A stretch of DNA of 59,699 nt from UBA9630 sp043725085 (GTDB lineage: Bacteria; Patescibacteriota; Minisyncoccia; Moranbacterales; UBA2206), in contig JAYSLY010000003.1 of NCBI GenBank assembly GCA_043725085.1, positions 1 through 59,699 on the forward strand. The letters run 5' to 3'. The notes under the pieces are model-generated. The model searched no databases. It saw only the letters and a list, made by a program, of their open reading frames with translations, and was not told where the DNA came from. Position 1 is the first letter of the stretch; every line of letters starts with the position of its first letter. Positions 17,503-25,511 of this stretch are shown piece after piece. The translations under genes were made by a program, and so were the position numbers.

Positions 17503-17531
17503 ACATTAGCACTAAATCGGGTTTTTGTCAA
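17503..17531 (-). promoter_or_regulatory. Sigma-70-type promoter for the Wzz-like gene
   Basis: On the minus strand TTGACA (17526-17531) and TAATGT (17503-17508) are separated by exactly 17 bases, with TGC before the -10. The -35 directly follows the U tract of the terminator at 17531-17569. Confidence 0.75.
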
Positions 17532-17569
17532 ATAAAAACGGCCAGCATCCTAAAAGGCATACCGACCGT
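17531..17569 (-). terminator. Rho-independent terminator
   Basis: A stem of about 13 bp with G-U pairs (ACGGTCGGTATGC against GCTGGCCGT side) is followed on the minus strand by TTTTTATTT. It ends the transcript of the secreted-protein gene at 17605-18699. Confidence 0.75.
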
Positions 17570-17604
17570 GAGAATTGTGAATCACATCATCTGCGCCATA
17601 AAAA

Positions 17605-18699
17605 TTAAAAATTAATGGCCAGGTGGTCTTTATACAGGAATTTTGTTGACAGGGTCGGATCAACCCATTGGGTGGTCGATCCGTTCTGTTCCACTACGTA
17701 GAACGAAAACTCAAAGAGTCCGGTGTAGTGGAGGTCGAAATAGAAACATGGGAATGCATCTACCACTATATACTCCACCCACGCCCTGTTTGGCGCGCTT
17801 GATCCAAAAACTCCCAGCGCCTTGTAATTTTGTATTGGGAGATTTGAAAAATTTAAATAAACCCGGTGCAGATCACCACCGAGATTATCAATCCTCGTGA
17901 TAATCGGGTCGCCGGTATTCCCACCGGGGCAAACGTGTTCCGTCCCAAGTGTTATCCCAAGGTGAAGATTGCCGCCCGTGGCAGCTGGCGGAAACTTATA
18001 AACCGAACAACTTGGATCGATCCAAGTTTCCACACCGCCGCTGGTCGTTCCGTACGAAAACTCGAAAAGCTTTCCGTTCGGCCATTGGACATGCACGGTC
18101 CCGCTGCTATCAACCGCGTAGTCGATCCAGGCGTCGTTCGGGCCCCGTTGGCCCTTAAGAAACATCGTTCCTGCCGGCAACGTGGAATAGTCAAGGACTA
18201 TTTTAAAGTCCCCGACAAACCCATAGTCACCAAGCTGCGTGATTGACCGAATCAAGCAGTCATTGACCACCTGCAGCTTGGCACAGCTAGCGATATTATC
18301 CGTTGTTATTTTTCCGTCGACACACTTATCGATGGCAAAATAAAAATTATACGTCCCAAGCTTTGAGAAGTCCAGCCCGGTCATTGGGATGGCCGCTTGT
18401 CCAAAGGGACATAAGTTACCTTGGTAGGTGACAACGACCCCGTTCACCCATGTCCCGCTTGCCAGATTGAAATATTTCCAAGTGCCGTCCGGCGCCGAGC
18501 AGAGTAACCACCAATCTGCTGGCACACTTTCGCCCGTGCTCAATCCAATCGAAAGCGTGGTTGCCGCCGTAAACTCCAGACGGCAAATCTGATTGATTCC
18601 CCCGTTCAACAGAACGGTCGGGGTAACTGTCGCAAAAGCGGCGACGGTGATTGCCAAAAAAACAAAAACTGCAATAATGGTTGTACCGATTTTTTTCAT
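17605..18699 (-). CDS. Secreted multi-module protein, 364 aa
   Basis: The start has a good SD (AAGGAG, seven bases before ATG). A signal peptide ends near residue 23 (TVAAFA-TV). The mature protein appears built from about three related beta-rich modules. Shared phrases are FNLASGTWVNG, GKLFEFSYGTTSGGVETWIDPS and GLFEFSFYVVEQNGSTTQWVDPT, each preceded by an aromatic NDAWIDY/NRAWVEY strand. Eight or so Cys could form disulfides. I recognise no Pfam family. The small protein at 13414-13815 looks like a one-module relative. GC is clearly higher than in the neighbouring polysaccharide genes, and the gene has its own promoter and terminator. Confidence 0.8.
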   Translation of the reverse strand: MKKIGTTIIAVFVFLAITVAAFATVTPTVLLNGGINQICRLEFTAATTLSIGLSTGESVPADWWLLCSAPDGTWKYFNLASGTWVNGVVVTYQGNLCPFGQAAIPMTGLDFSKLGTYNFYFAIDKCVDGKITTDNIASCAKLQVVNDCLIRSITQLGDYGFVGDFKIVLDYSTLPAGTMFLKGQRGPNDAWIDYAVDSSGTVHVQWPNGKLFEFSYGTTSGGVETWIDPSCSVYKFPPAATGGNLHLGITLGTEHVCPGGNTGDPIITRIDNLGGDLHRVYLNFSNLPIQNYKALGVFGSSAPNRAWVEYIVVDAFPCFYFDLHYTGLFEFSFYVVEQNGSTTQWVDPTLSTKFLYKDHLAINF

Positions 18700-18768
18700 T
18701 TCAATCTCCTTCTTTTTTCAAGTTTCAATAAATTTCCCCAAGCACGCGCCCGAGGATTCAATTGGCAA

Positions 18769-18814
18769 CAAAAAAGCCCGCTAAGAATCAAAGTTATTCA
18801 ATTTTTAACGAGCT
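18769..18814 (-). terminator. Hairpin with U tract in leader of the 17605-18699 gene
   Basis: On the minus strand AGCTCGTTAAAAAT pairs (with G-U) with the segment ending in GGGCT, followed by TTTTTT. It lies between the putative promoter at 18829-18857 and the start at 18699. It could be an attenuator or a second terminator backing up the one at 18860-18899. Confidence 0.6.
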
Positions 18815-18828
18815 ATGACTAACGTTAT

Positions 18829-18857
18829 ACTTAAGCATTTTAGAGGAAAATTGTCAA
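18829..18857 (-). promoter_or_regulatory. Candidate promoter for the secreted-protein gene
   Basis: TTGACA (18852-18857) is followed after 17 bases by TTAAGT (18829-18834), preceded by TGC. The -35 is perfect and the -10 is weak. The motif TTAAGTATA is shared with the promoter region at 19601-19628. Confidence 0.55.
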
Positions 18858-18859
18858 AT

Positions 18860-18899
18860 AACAAAACCACCCCGTTCGGAAAACATTGTCCGAACGGGG
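18860..18899 (-). terminator. Rho-independent terminator
   Basis: A perfect 11-bp stem (CCCCGTTCGGA, 18870-18880 with 18889-18899) is followed on the minus strand by GTGGTTTTGTTATTT. It lies 23 bases after the stop of the 18922-19524 gene. Confidence 0.85.
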
Positions 18900-18921
18900 C
18901 TACAAAAAAGTTTTGAAAAAA

Positions 18922-19524
18922 TTAGAAGCGACCAATTTCTGCCTGAGGGCGGATAAGATACTCGCCATAGAGATCCGGGTCAAAGATATACATACTTTGT
19001 TCCTCCTCTCCTTTTTTGTTTATCCACTTAACGTGAAAAAAGTCGAAGATCTTTTCTTCACGCAAACTCAACTCCAGCGGAAGCATATCATTCAATTTTT
19101 TACCAAGATCGGTGCAGAACCTTAGACTAGACAGATACGCAAAGCATAACACCTCTTCAATGCCATGCTTATACTGCCCGGCCATTCCGCACGGAAAATG
19201 ATGATCAAGGAAAAGTGTCTTCGTCATTTTTGCCTGAAAACCCTTGACGATATTTTTAATAATGACGCTTTCCTCCTCAACATCATAGCCCTTATACTCC
19301 TGACAAACATTGAGCGTTCCCCCGAAAATCTTCACTTCATGGGGGCGGCAACTGACAGCATAACTGTGGTATTTGGAAATATCCACATCGCCGTCTGAGC
19401 AAGTTATAAGTACTCCGCCATTTTTCGTTATCTGCCTCATGTCGTTGACAGAAAAAACACGAAGAACATGCAGCTTTTTCATCCTTCTTATAAACGCCCT
19501 TTCCTCATTAGACAGATGGCCCAT
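18922..19524 (-). CDS. Beta-carbonic-anhydrase-like protein, degenerate active site
   Basis: The 200-residue cytoplasmic protein has the order of motifs seen in beta-carbonic anhydrases. A strand VLITCSDGDVD gives Cys and Asp of CxDxR but with Asp in place of Arg. Next comes VKIFGGTLNV, where the family has its second core strand, and then LFLDHHFPCGMAG, which supplies HxxCG. Zinc could therefore be bound by Cys-His-Cys. Loss of the Arg partner makes hydratase activity doubtful. The C-terminal 70 residues are extra. The next gene downstream (19638, but upstream in transcription) carries an intact CxDxR/HxxC set. It resembles the putative carbonic anhydrase group Pro_CA_2, though I cannot test this. 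The SD is weak. Confidence 0.6.
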   Translation of the reverse strand: MGHLSNEERAFIRRMKKLHVLRVFSVNDMRQITKNGGVLITCSDGDVDISKYHSYAVSCRPHEVKIFGGTLNVCQEYKGYDVEEESVIIKNIVKGFQAKMTKTLFLDHHFPCGMAGQYKHGIEEVLCFAYLSSLRFCTDLGKKLNDMLPLELSLREEKIFDFFHVKWINKKGEEEQSMYIFDPDLYGEYLIRPQAEIGRF

Positions 19525-19600
19525 TTTCTTTCCCTTTCTTTTTAAATATTAAACAACAACAAAACCCACCCCATGCGGGCTTTTCAAGGTACAACTAACT

Positions 19601-19628
19601 ATCATATACTTAAAATTTCAAAAGTCAA
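19601..19628 (-). promoter_or_regulatory. Sigma-70-type promoter
   Basis: TTGACT (19623-19628) and TATGAT (19601-19606) are separated by 16 bases on the minus strand, upstream of the gene starting at 19524. Confidence 0.6.
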
Positions 19629-19637
19629 TATGCGAAT

Positions 19638-20426
19638 TTATTCTCCCGTCTCATGCACAAAACCCTTCACTGCCACTCTGTCTCCAAATTTTGCGACTGC
19701 CTCCTTGGCAATTGATTCCATTTTCACTAACTGCTCGGCGTCTTTGGCGCAAATAATGATATAGAACGGGTCTTTCTCGCTAAATCTATCTCCAAATCCA
19801 TGATGCCCCAGTGCAATTCCAGTCAGCGTGTCCAGCTCCTCTTTCATATATTCTTCACTCAAGCCAAAGCCATAACCGCTGGAAACAAAATGTCCCGGCA
19901 TTTCAGAAAGCGCAGCCGGATTGAATTTTCCTGTTCCATCAAAACAAATCACTCGCTCGTCGTGAATTCTTCCTCGCATCTTTTCCATCGGAATGTGCTC
20001 ATACTTAGCGCCCAATTCCCCGGCCAACCACTGCGCAAAACTCATCCCCAATTCGTCCGCTGTTCCGGTTGCATTTTCTTTTTTTTGAAAAGCCTTGCCA
20101 GCTGCGCCGCAATCTTTGTGACTGGTTACTTTTGCAATCTTCCCCCGATATTCCTTGATGAATTTATCCAATTCGGAAAGGCTAAGCAAAATGCCTTCAC
20201 CGGCCAAACCCAACTTTGTTCCATCAAGCGGCAAGACTCGTCCATCCGAACAAACAATCACATCCGGTGTTGTGAAAGCCTCTTTGATATTTTCCAAAGA
20301 ATCCATCATGTTTTGCAAGCTTTCATCCTTCTTTAGTCTGCCAATAACTTCATTTTTTTGAGACTTCTCCCACAAACTCTCAACGTCATGTATTGGCTTA
20401 TCAAAATAACCGTTACCGTCTAACAT
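19638..20426 (-). CDS. Beta-carbonic-anhydrase-like protein with intact CxDxR / HxxC
   Basis: The 262 residues contain DVIVCSDGRV (C59, D61, R63) and VTSHKDCGAAG (H103, C106), which are the zinc ligands and the Asp-Arg pair of beta-class carbonic anhydrases. GLAGEGILLSLSELDKFI sits where the family has its glycine-rich strand and helix. Beta-CAs interconvert CO2 and bicarbonate and work as dimers in the cytoplasm. The C-terminal half (about 130-262) is not like canonical beta-CA, so substrate could differ. It directly precedes the degenerate homologue at 18922-19524 on the same strand and follows atpC by 41 bases. Fold call is moderately firm, enzymatic role inferred. Confidence 0.65.
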   Translation of the reverse strand: MLDGNGYFDKPIHDVESLWEKSQKNEVIGRLKKDESLQNMMDSLENIKEAFTTPDVIVCSDGRVLPLDGTKLGLAGEGILLSLSELDKFIKEYRGKIAKVTSHKDCGAAGKAFQKKENATGTADELGMSFAQWLAGELGAKYEHIPMEKMRGRIHDERVICFDGTGKFNPAALSEMPGHFVSSGYGFGLSEEYMKEELDTLTGIALGHHGFGDRFSEKDPFYIIICAKDAEQLVKMESIAKEAVAKFGDRVAVKGFVHETGE

Positions 20427-20467
20427 AATGGTATTTTTTAATTTTTAGTAAATTATTTTTTACGTCA

Positions 20468-20908
20468 CTATTCCATCTTCATCCCCCGCTTTGTGTAGTG
20501 TTTTCTTGCCACATTGATCCGTGCGGATTCTTTTTGAATCGCCGCAGCGACGCGCGCATAGTCTTCATCATCAATTGAAATGACTTGATTTTTCAATTCT
20601 TCGGCGCGCTTTCTTGCTTCCTGGGCGCGAGAAAGATCAATTTCTTCCGCCCTCTCGGCCGTGTCCGCAAGAACAATGAGCGTGTTGTCGTGAAATTCAA
20701 TAAACCCGCCGGAAAGAGACAGATAACTTTCTTCGCCACCCTTTTTGATCATCAATTCACCCGGCATAAGGCTGGTGATATATGACCTGTGCTTAGGCAA
20801 GATGGTAATCTGCCCATCCGTTGTCATCATCGTAGCCTGATCAATCTCTTCTTCGAAAACAGTTTTTTCCGGCGTGACTATTTTGAATTTAATTTTCGCG
20901 TCAGACAT
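20468..20908 (-). CDS. atpC: ATP synthase epsilon subunit
   Basis: The 146 residues match F1 epsilon. The N-terminal beta-sandwich has IKFKIVTPEKTVFEEEIDQATM and the central GQITILPKHRSYITSLMPGELMI, with SGGFIEFHDNTLIVLADTAER. A C-terminal helical hairpin from about residue 90 ends AARINVARKHYTKRGMKME-like and can inhibit hydrolysis. It is the last gene of the atp cluster, four bases after atpD. Length is normal. Confidence 0.96.
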   Translation of the reverse strand: MSDAKIKFKIVTPEKTVFEEEIDQATMMTTDGQITILPKHRSYITSLMPGELMIKKGGEESYLSLSGGFIEFHDNTLIVLADTAERAEEIDLSRAQEARKRAEELKNQVISIDDEDYARVAAAIQKESARINVARKHYTKRGMKME

Positions 20909-20912
20909 AAAA

Positions 20913-22289
20913 TTATTTTTTTATCTCGCTGATATTTCCTTTCATATAGAAATCCTGCTCAGGCACTTCATCAAGCTCTCCGTCGATAATCATTTTGAAG
21001 CCTTTGATTGTGTCTTCCAATTTCACATATTTTCCCGGAGTTCCGGTGAATTGTTCGGCCACGAAAAATGGTTGTGAGAGAAACTTCTGAATCTTTCTCG
21101 CCCGAGAAACGGTCACTTTATCTTCATCAGACAACTCTTCCATTCCTAAAATGGCAATAATATCTTGCAAATCTTTGTAGCGTTGTAAAACCACTTGAAC
21201 ACGTCTGGCAACATTATAGTGCTCGTCACCAATAATTTTCGAATCCAAGATTGTAGAAGAGGAATCCAAAGGATCGATTGCTGGATAAATTCCCAGTTCC
21301 GTAAGCGCACGAGACAGCACCACAGTTGAATCAATGTGACCAAAAGTTGTGGCTGGCGCCGGATCAGTCAGGTCGTCCGCCGGCACATAAATCGCTTGGA
21401 CAGAAGTAATGGAACCTTTTTTGGTTGAGGTAATTCTTTCTTGCAACTTTCCCATTTCTTCTGCCAAGGTTGGTTGATAACCCACAGCGGACGGAATACG
21501 ACCAAGGAGCGCCGACACTTCCGATCCGGCTTGGGTGAAACGGAAAATATTATCAATAAAAAGCAAAACGTCTTTGCCTTCGTCATCACGGAAATATTCC
21601 GCCATCGTGAGACCTGAAAGCGCCACGCGTTGACGCGCTCCCGGCGGTTCATTCATTTGCCCAAACACTAAAGCCGTTTTATCAAGCACACCGGAATCTT
21701 TCATTTCGTTATAAAGATCATTTCCTTCACGCGTCCGCTCTCCCACTCCGGCAAAAACAGAATATCCGCCATGCACCGCCGCAATATTGCGAATCAATTC
21801 TTGCATTGTCACAGTCTTTCCCACACCCGCACCGCCAAATAATCCTACCTTTCCACCTTTCACAAATGGACAAATAAGGTCAATCACTTTGATGCCGGTT
21901 TCAAAAACTTCCGCCTTAGTTGATTGCTCGGAAAATTTCGGCGCGTCGCGATGAATCGGATTGGTTTTGGTCGCTCCCACCGGTTCGGTCACACCGTCAA
22001 TCGGTTCACCTAAAAGATTAAACATTCGTCCCAGCACTTCTTTTCCCACAGGAACAGAAATCGGCGCACCGGTGTCGGTCACTTCCATTCCCCGGCGAAT
22101 GCCGTCGGTCGAACCCATCGCCACTGTTCGCACACGCGCTCCGCCAATATGCTGGTTGGTTTCTAGAATTAATTTAGCATTATTTCCTAGATCAACTTCG
22201 AGAGCGTTATAGATTCCCGGCAATTCTCCCGAAAATTCCACATCAATCACCGGCCCGATGACCTGAATTATCTTGCCTGCATTTTTCAT
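20913..22289 (-). CDS. atpD: ATP synthase beta subunit
   Basis: The 458-residue catalytic subunit carries Walker A GGAGVGKTV (about 150-158), GERTREGND, Walker B ALLFID-type VLLFIDNIFRFTQAG, and the AppA-like switch ALSGLTMAEYFRD. PSAVGYQPTLAEEMG is strictly conserved in F1 beta. It hydrolyses or makes ATP in the alpha3beta3 head. Length is typical (about 460). The start has no SD. Confidence 0.99.
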   Translation of the reverse strand: MKNAGKIIQVIGPVIDVEFSGELPGIYNALEVDLGNNAKLILETNQHIGGARVRTVAMGSTDGIRRGMEVTDTGAPISVPVGKEVLGRMFNLLGEPIDGVTEPVGATKTNPIHRDAPKFSEQSTKAEVFETGIKVIDLICPFVKGGKVGLFGGAGVGKTVTMQELIRNIAAVHGGYSVFAGVGERTREGNDLYNEMKDSGVLDKTALVFGQMNEPPGARQRVALSGLTMAEYFRDDEGKDVLLFIDNIFRFTQAGSEVSALLGRIPSAVGYQPTLAEEMGKLQERITSTKKGSITSVQAIYVPADDLTDPAPATTFGHIDSTVVLSRALTELGIYPAIDPLDSSSTILDSKIIGDEHYNVARRVQVVLQRYKDLQDIIAILGMEELSDEDKVTVSRARKIQKFLSQPFFVAEQFTGTPGKYVKLEDTIKGFKMIIDGELDEVPEQDFYMKGNISEIKK

Positions 22290-22356
22290 ATAATTATTCT
22301 TGTTTAAATTAATTTATACTAATATTTAGCTTTCTAATTTTCAATTATAAATTAGG

Positions 22357-23319
22357 CTACCCTTCCAGCGTCGCTTTTCCTGCTGAGATTTCCGCGATTT
22401 CTTGTGTGATTTTTGATTGCCTGAGCTGATTGTAGGCAAGTGTCAGCGAATCAGCCATTTCTCCGGCAGCATCCGTCGCGTTTCTCATTGCGAGCATTCG
22501 AGACGATTCTTTCGAAGCGTTTGATTCCAAAATCGCATGATAGATTTGCATTTCAATGAGACGCGGGAAAATATAATCCAATAATTCTTTCGGGCTTGGT
22601 TCAATCTTGTATTCCAAATCCGGTTCTTTGAGGCCGACTTCTTTCGCTAAAATGTCCATCTCTGCGATTTGTTTTTCCAAGTCAACTTTCGAAACCGGCA
22701 GAATTTGTCTGATTCTGGTTTGTTGGTTGATCGCTGAAACAAAGTCGGTATAGATCACTGCCACCTTGTCATATTTTTTCGCAAGATATTCTTCAATTAC
22801 AATTTTAGCGACGGCCCGCACATCTTCAATTTTCGGCAAATAGGTCAATTCCGGAAAAGTGGCCACAATCTCTTTGTCGAGCCTCCTCACCATCGCTTCG
22901 CCTTTTTTTCCAATTGTGATAAAATCAATTTTTAGGTCGACGTTGGAAACTATTGCTTCGATTTTTTTATCCCCGATGCGATTTATTTTCAATTTCTCAG
23001 GATTATTAATTTCATCTTTGATTTTTTTCGCCACCTGAGCATTAAATGATCCGCAAAGTCCTCGGTTTGATGCAATCGCGATCACGAGCACGCTTTTGAC
23101 TTCACGCACCTCCAAAAGTCCTTGACGATGATCCTTGAAAGCACGCGCCAAATTGGTGAGCACGCTCCACGCCGAATGAGCGTATGGCCGAATACCAACC
23201 ACACTCGCCACACTGCGGCGCATTTTGGCAGCCGAAACCATCTCCATCGCGCGGGTGATTTTTTTAGTGTTATTAATCGATTTGATTCGACGTTTGATGT
23301 CGCGAGCACTTGATGCCAT
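22357..23319 (-). CDS. atpG: ATP synthase gamma subunit
   Basis: The 320 residues start with the rotor helix MASSARDIKRRIKSINNTKKITRAMEMVSAAKM, characteristic of gamma. The C-terminal helix ends MRNATDAAGEMADSLTLAYNQLRQSKITQEI, again diagnostic. The middle Rossmann-like domain is slightly longer than the usual 285-295 residues. It transmits rotation between the c ring and the catalytic head. It lies between atpA and atpD with 67-120 base AT-rich gaps. Confidence 0.98.
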   Translation of the reverse strand: MASSARDIKRRIKSINNTKKITRAMEMVSAAKMRRSVASVVGIRPYAHSAWSVLTNLARAFKDHRQGLLEVREVKSVLVIAIASNRGLCGSFNAQVAKKIKDEINNPEKLKINRIGDKKIEAIVSNVDLKIDFITIGKKGEAMVRRLDKEIVATFPELTYLPKIEDVRAVAKIVIEEYLAKKYDKVAVIYTDFVSAINQQTRIRQILPVSKVDLEKQIAEMDILAKEVGLKEPDLEYKIEPSPKELLDYIFPRLIEMQIYHAILESNASKESSRMLAMRNATDAAGEMADSLTLAYNQLRQSKITQEIAEISAGKATLEG

Positions 23320-23329
23320 TTCCCAATTT

Positions 23330-23438
23330 TTAATTTTGTAATTTTATAATTTTTAAATAATTTCTAATGCTTAAATTTTTAAACATTAAAAATTGAGATT
23401 TGTTTATAAAATTAAAAATTTAAAATTTAAAATTTATC
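23330..23438. repeat. AT-rich low-complexity spacer
   Basis: The gap between atpA and atpG consists of repeated AAATTT and ATTTTTAAA tracts, including AAAATTTAAAATTTAAAATT near its right end. It belongs to the same compositional class as 7836-7962 and 24985-25090. No ORF or clear promoter is seen. Confidence 0.5.
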
Positions 23439-24980
23439 CTAATTCCCGTTCTGATACACCTCCTTGAACTCCTTAATCGCTCCAACCAATCTCTCCACCA
23501 CCTCATCTGTCAGATCTTTTTTTTCTGTAATTAGTTCCATTACCGGTTTCGCTGATGAATCCAAATACTTGTGAAAATCTCGTTCCCACTTGGACACTTG
23601 CTCTACAGCCACATCATCCAAAAATCCGTTGATCACCGCATAGATGATAGCCACCTGATGCTCTACAAGCATCGGCTCATATTGGCCTTGCTTCAAAATT
23701 TCCACAGTTCTTTTTCCTCTTTCAATTCTTTGTCTGGTATTTTCATCCAGGTCCGATCCAAATTGCGCAAAGGCTTCCAGCTCTCTAAATTGCGCAATAT
23801 CAAGCCTCAATTTTCCCGCCACTTTTTTCATGGCTTTTGTTTGCGCGGAAGAACCCACGCGTGACACTGAAATTCCCACATTGAGTGCCGGGCGAATTCC
23901 TTTGTAGAACAGATCGGCTTCGAGATAAATTTGCCCGTCAGTAATGGAAATCACGTTAGTCGGAATATAGGCACTTACATCGCCAGACTGAGTTTCAATG
24001 ATTGGTAGGGCAGTGATAGAACCACCGCCAAAATTTTCATTAAGTTTTGCACTACGCTCCAAAAGTCGGGAATGGATATAGAAAACATCGCCAGGATAGG
24101 CTTCGCGTCCCGGTGGACGACGCAAGATCAAAGAAATTTGACGATAGGCCCAGGCGTGACGAGAAAGATCATCGTAAATTATGAGAACGTCCTCACCCTT
24201 GTCCATAAAAAATTCTCCGAGAGTACAGCCGGCATATGGCGCGATATATGAAAGCGGAGCCGGGTCAGACGCTCCGGCCACAACCACCGTGGTATATTCC
24301 ATTGCTCCACGCGCTTCAAGTTCTGCTACGATTCTTGCGATCTTGGATTCTTTTTGTCCAATTGCCACATAGATACATTTCACATTTTGACCTTTTTGAT
24401 TAATAATTGTATCCACGGCAATGGCAGTCTTTCCCGTTTGACGGTCTCCAATAATCAGCTCGCGCTGTCCGCGACCGATTGGAATCATCGCGTCAATTGC
24501 CTTGATTCCTGTTTGTAGTGGCTGGTGCACAGATTTTCGCGTGATTACACCGGGAGCAATTTTCTCGATCGGCATAAATTTGTCCGCCACAATCATTCCT
24601 TTGCCATCAATCGGAACCCCTAGCGGATTGATCACGCGTCCGATAAAATTGTCAGAAACCGGTACAGAAAGCACGCGCCCAGTTGATCTCACCGTGTCAC
24701 CCTCCTTAATTCCTTCATAAGCGCCCAAAACCATCGCGCCAATGCGGTCTTCCTCCAAGTTGAGTACCATGCCATAAATCGGCTCTACATCTTTTTCCGT
24801 TTCATTTCCGTGTGATTTTATGAACTCAACCATTTCGCTAGACACAGCATTCTTAAGACCAATGATGCGCGCCACACCGTCGCCAACTTCCACCACGGTG
24901 CCAACTTTCTCAGTTGTCGCAACAGCTTCAAACTCGCTGATTTGTTTTTTTAAGCTTTCAATGATGTAGTCCTTATTCAT
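23439..24980 (-). CDS. atpA: ATP synthase alpha subunit
   Basis: The 513-residue non-catalytic F1 subunit has Walker A GDRQTGKTA (about 170-178), AIGQKESKIARIV, VLIIYDDLSRHAWAYRQISLILRRPPGREAYPGDVF, and the diagnostic VGSSAQTKAMKKVAGKLR. The N-terminal crown domain reads GTVVEVGDGVARIIGL. Length is typical. Upstream, instead of atpH, lies an AT-rich repeat and an opposite-strand gene, so atpA probably needs readthrough or its own promoter. Confidence 0.99.
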   Translation of the reverse strand: MNKDYIIESLKKQISEFEAVATTEKVGTVVEVGDGVARIIGLKNAVSSEMVEFIKSHGNETEKDVEPIYGMVLNLEEDRIGAMVLGAYEGIKEGDTVRSTGRVLSVPVSDNFIGRVINPLGVPIDGKGMIVADKFMPIEKIAPGVITRKSVHQPLQTGIKAIDAMIPIGRGQRELIIGDRQTGKTAIAVDTIINQKGQNVKCIYVAIGQKESKIARIVAELEARGAMEYTTVVVAGASDPAPLSYIAPYAGCTLGEFFMDKGEDVLIIYDDLSRHAWAYRQISLILRRPPGREAYPGDVFYIHSRLLERSAKLNENFGGGSITALPIIETQSGDVSAYIPTNVISITDGQIYLEADLFYKGIRPALNVGISVSRVGSSAQTKAMKKVAGKLRLDIAQFRELEAFAQFGSDLDENTRQRIERGKRTVEILKQGQYEPMLVEHQVAIIYAVINGFLDDVAVEQVSKWERDFHKYLDSSAKPVMELITEKKDLTDEVVERLVGAIKEFKEVYQNGN

Positions 24981-24984
24981 AATT

Positions 24985-25090
24985 TTTAATTTGAAATTTA
25001 AAATTTGAAATCAATTTTAAATGTCTCAATTTAGAATTTAGTAATTTAGCCTTGATTTTAAATTTAAAATTTAGCCTTTAAAATTTGTTA
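24985..25090. repeat. AT-rich inverted-repeat element
   Basis: Alternating AAATTT tracts with TTTGAAATCAATTTT on the left and GCCTTGATTTTAAATTT on the right flank CTCAATTTAGAATTTAG. It sits right before atpA, in the break of the atp operon. It resembles the element at 7836-7962. Confidence 0.55.
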
Positions 25091-25150
25091 AGCGCTAATC
25101 CCCTAATACTAGCCTATTTAGGCGAATATTGGAAGATTAGGACTTAACTA

Positions 25151-25179
25151 TTGACTTTTTGGTTTTTTTGGTGTACAAT
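25151..25179 (+). promoter_or_regulatory. Strong sigma-70-type promoter
   Basis: TTGACT (25151-25156) and TACAAT (25174-25179) are spaced by exactly 17 bases, reading toward the small gene at 25234. It points against the surrounding atp operon. Confidence 0.8.
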
Positions 25180-25233
25180 TGCGGGTTGACAATGGTGTCG
25201 ATAAATAAAAATTCTTTAAGAAGGAGACAGAAA

Positions 25234-25395
25234 ATGAGAAAAAAACACCTGAGTGTCTATACTACCGTTATCGGAGTACTGCTTTTTATTATAGCAGTGG
25301 TGGGCGTTCCAGATGAATACAGCTTTTTGGTATTCATATCGTTTACCGGCGGGCTGCTGGCGGGACATGGCCCCCATTTATTTTTCAAAAAATAA
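25234..25395 (+). CDS. Small two-helix membrane protein, 53 aa
   Basis: The start ATG at 25234 is set by a strong SD (AAGGAGA, seven bases upstream). The 53 residues are MRKKHLSVYTT, a membrane helix (about 12-24, VIGVLLFIIAVVG), a short VPDEYS loop, a second helix (about 30-45) and a basic tail. No family is recognised. It has its own promoter and terminator and lies inside the atp cluster on the opposite strand, between atpH and atpA. The strong SD contrasts with the atp genes. It looks like an inserted single-gene cassette. Confidence 0.75.
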   Translation: MRKKHLSVYTTVIGVLLFIIAVVGVPDEYSFLVFISFTGGLLAGHGPHLFFKK

Positions 25396-25421
25396 ACCAT
25401 CCGCGCCCCCTCTACTAGCAA

Positions 25422-25458
25422 GGCTGCTAATTCTTTTCACAGAATTGGCAGCTTTTTT
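25422..25458 (+). terminator. Rho-independent terminator
   Basis: GCTGCTAATTCT (25424-25435) pairs with AGAATTGGCAGC (25441-25452, one G-T pair), loop TTTCA, followed by six T. It ends the small + strand gene 27 bases after its stop. Confidence 0.88.
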
Positions 25459-25511
25459 ATTTTCTCAAAGAACTTTCTTTTTGTCATCCTGAGTGGAATA
25501 AATTTTCAAAA

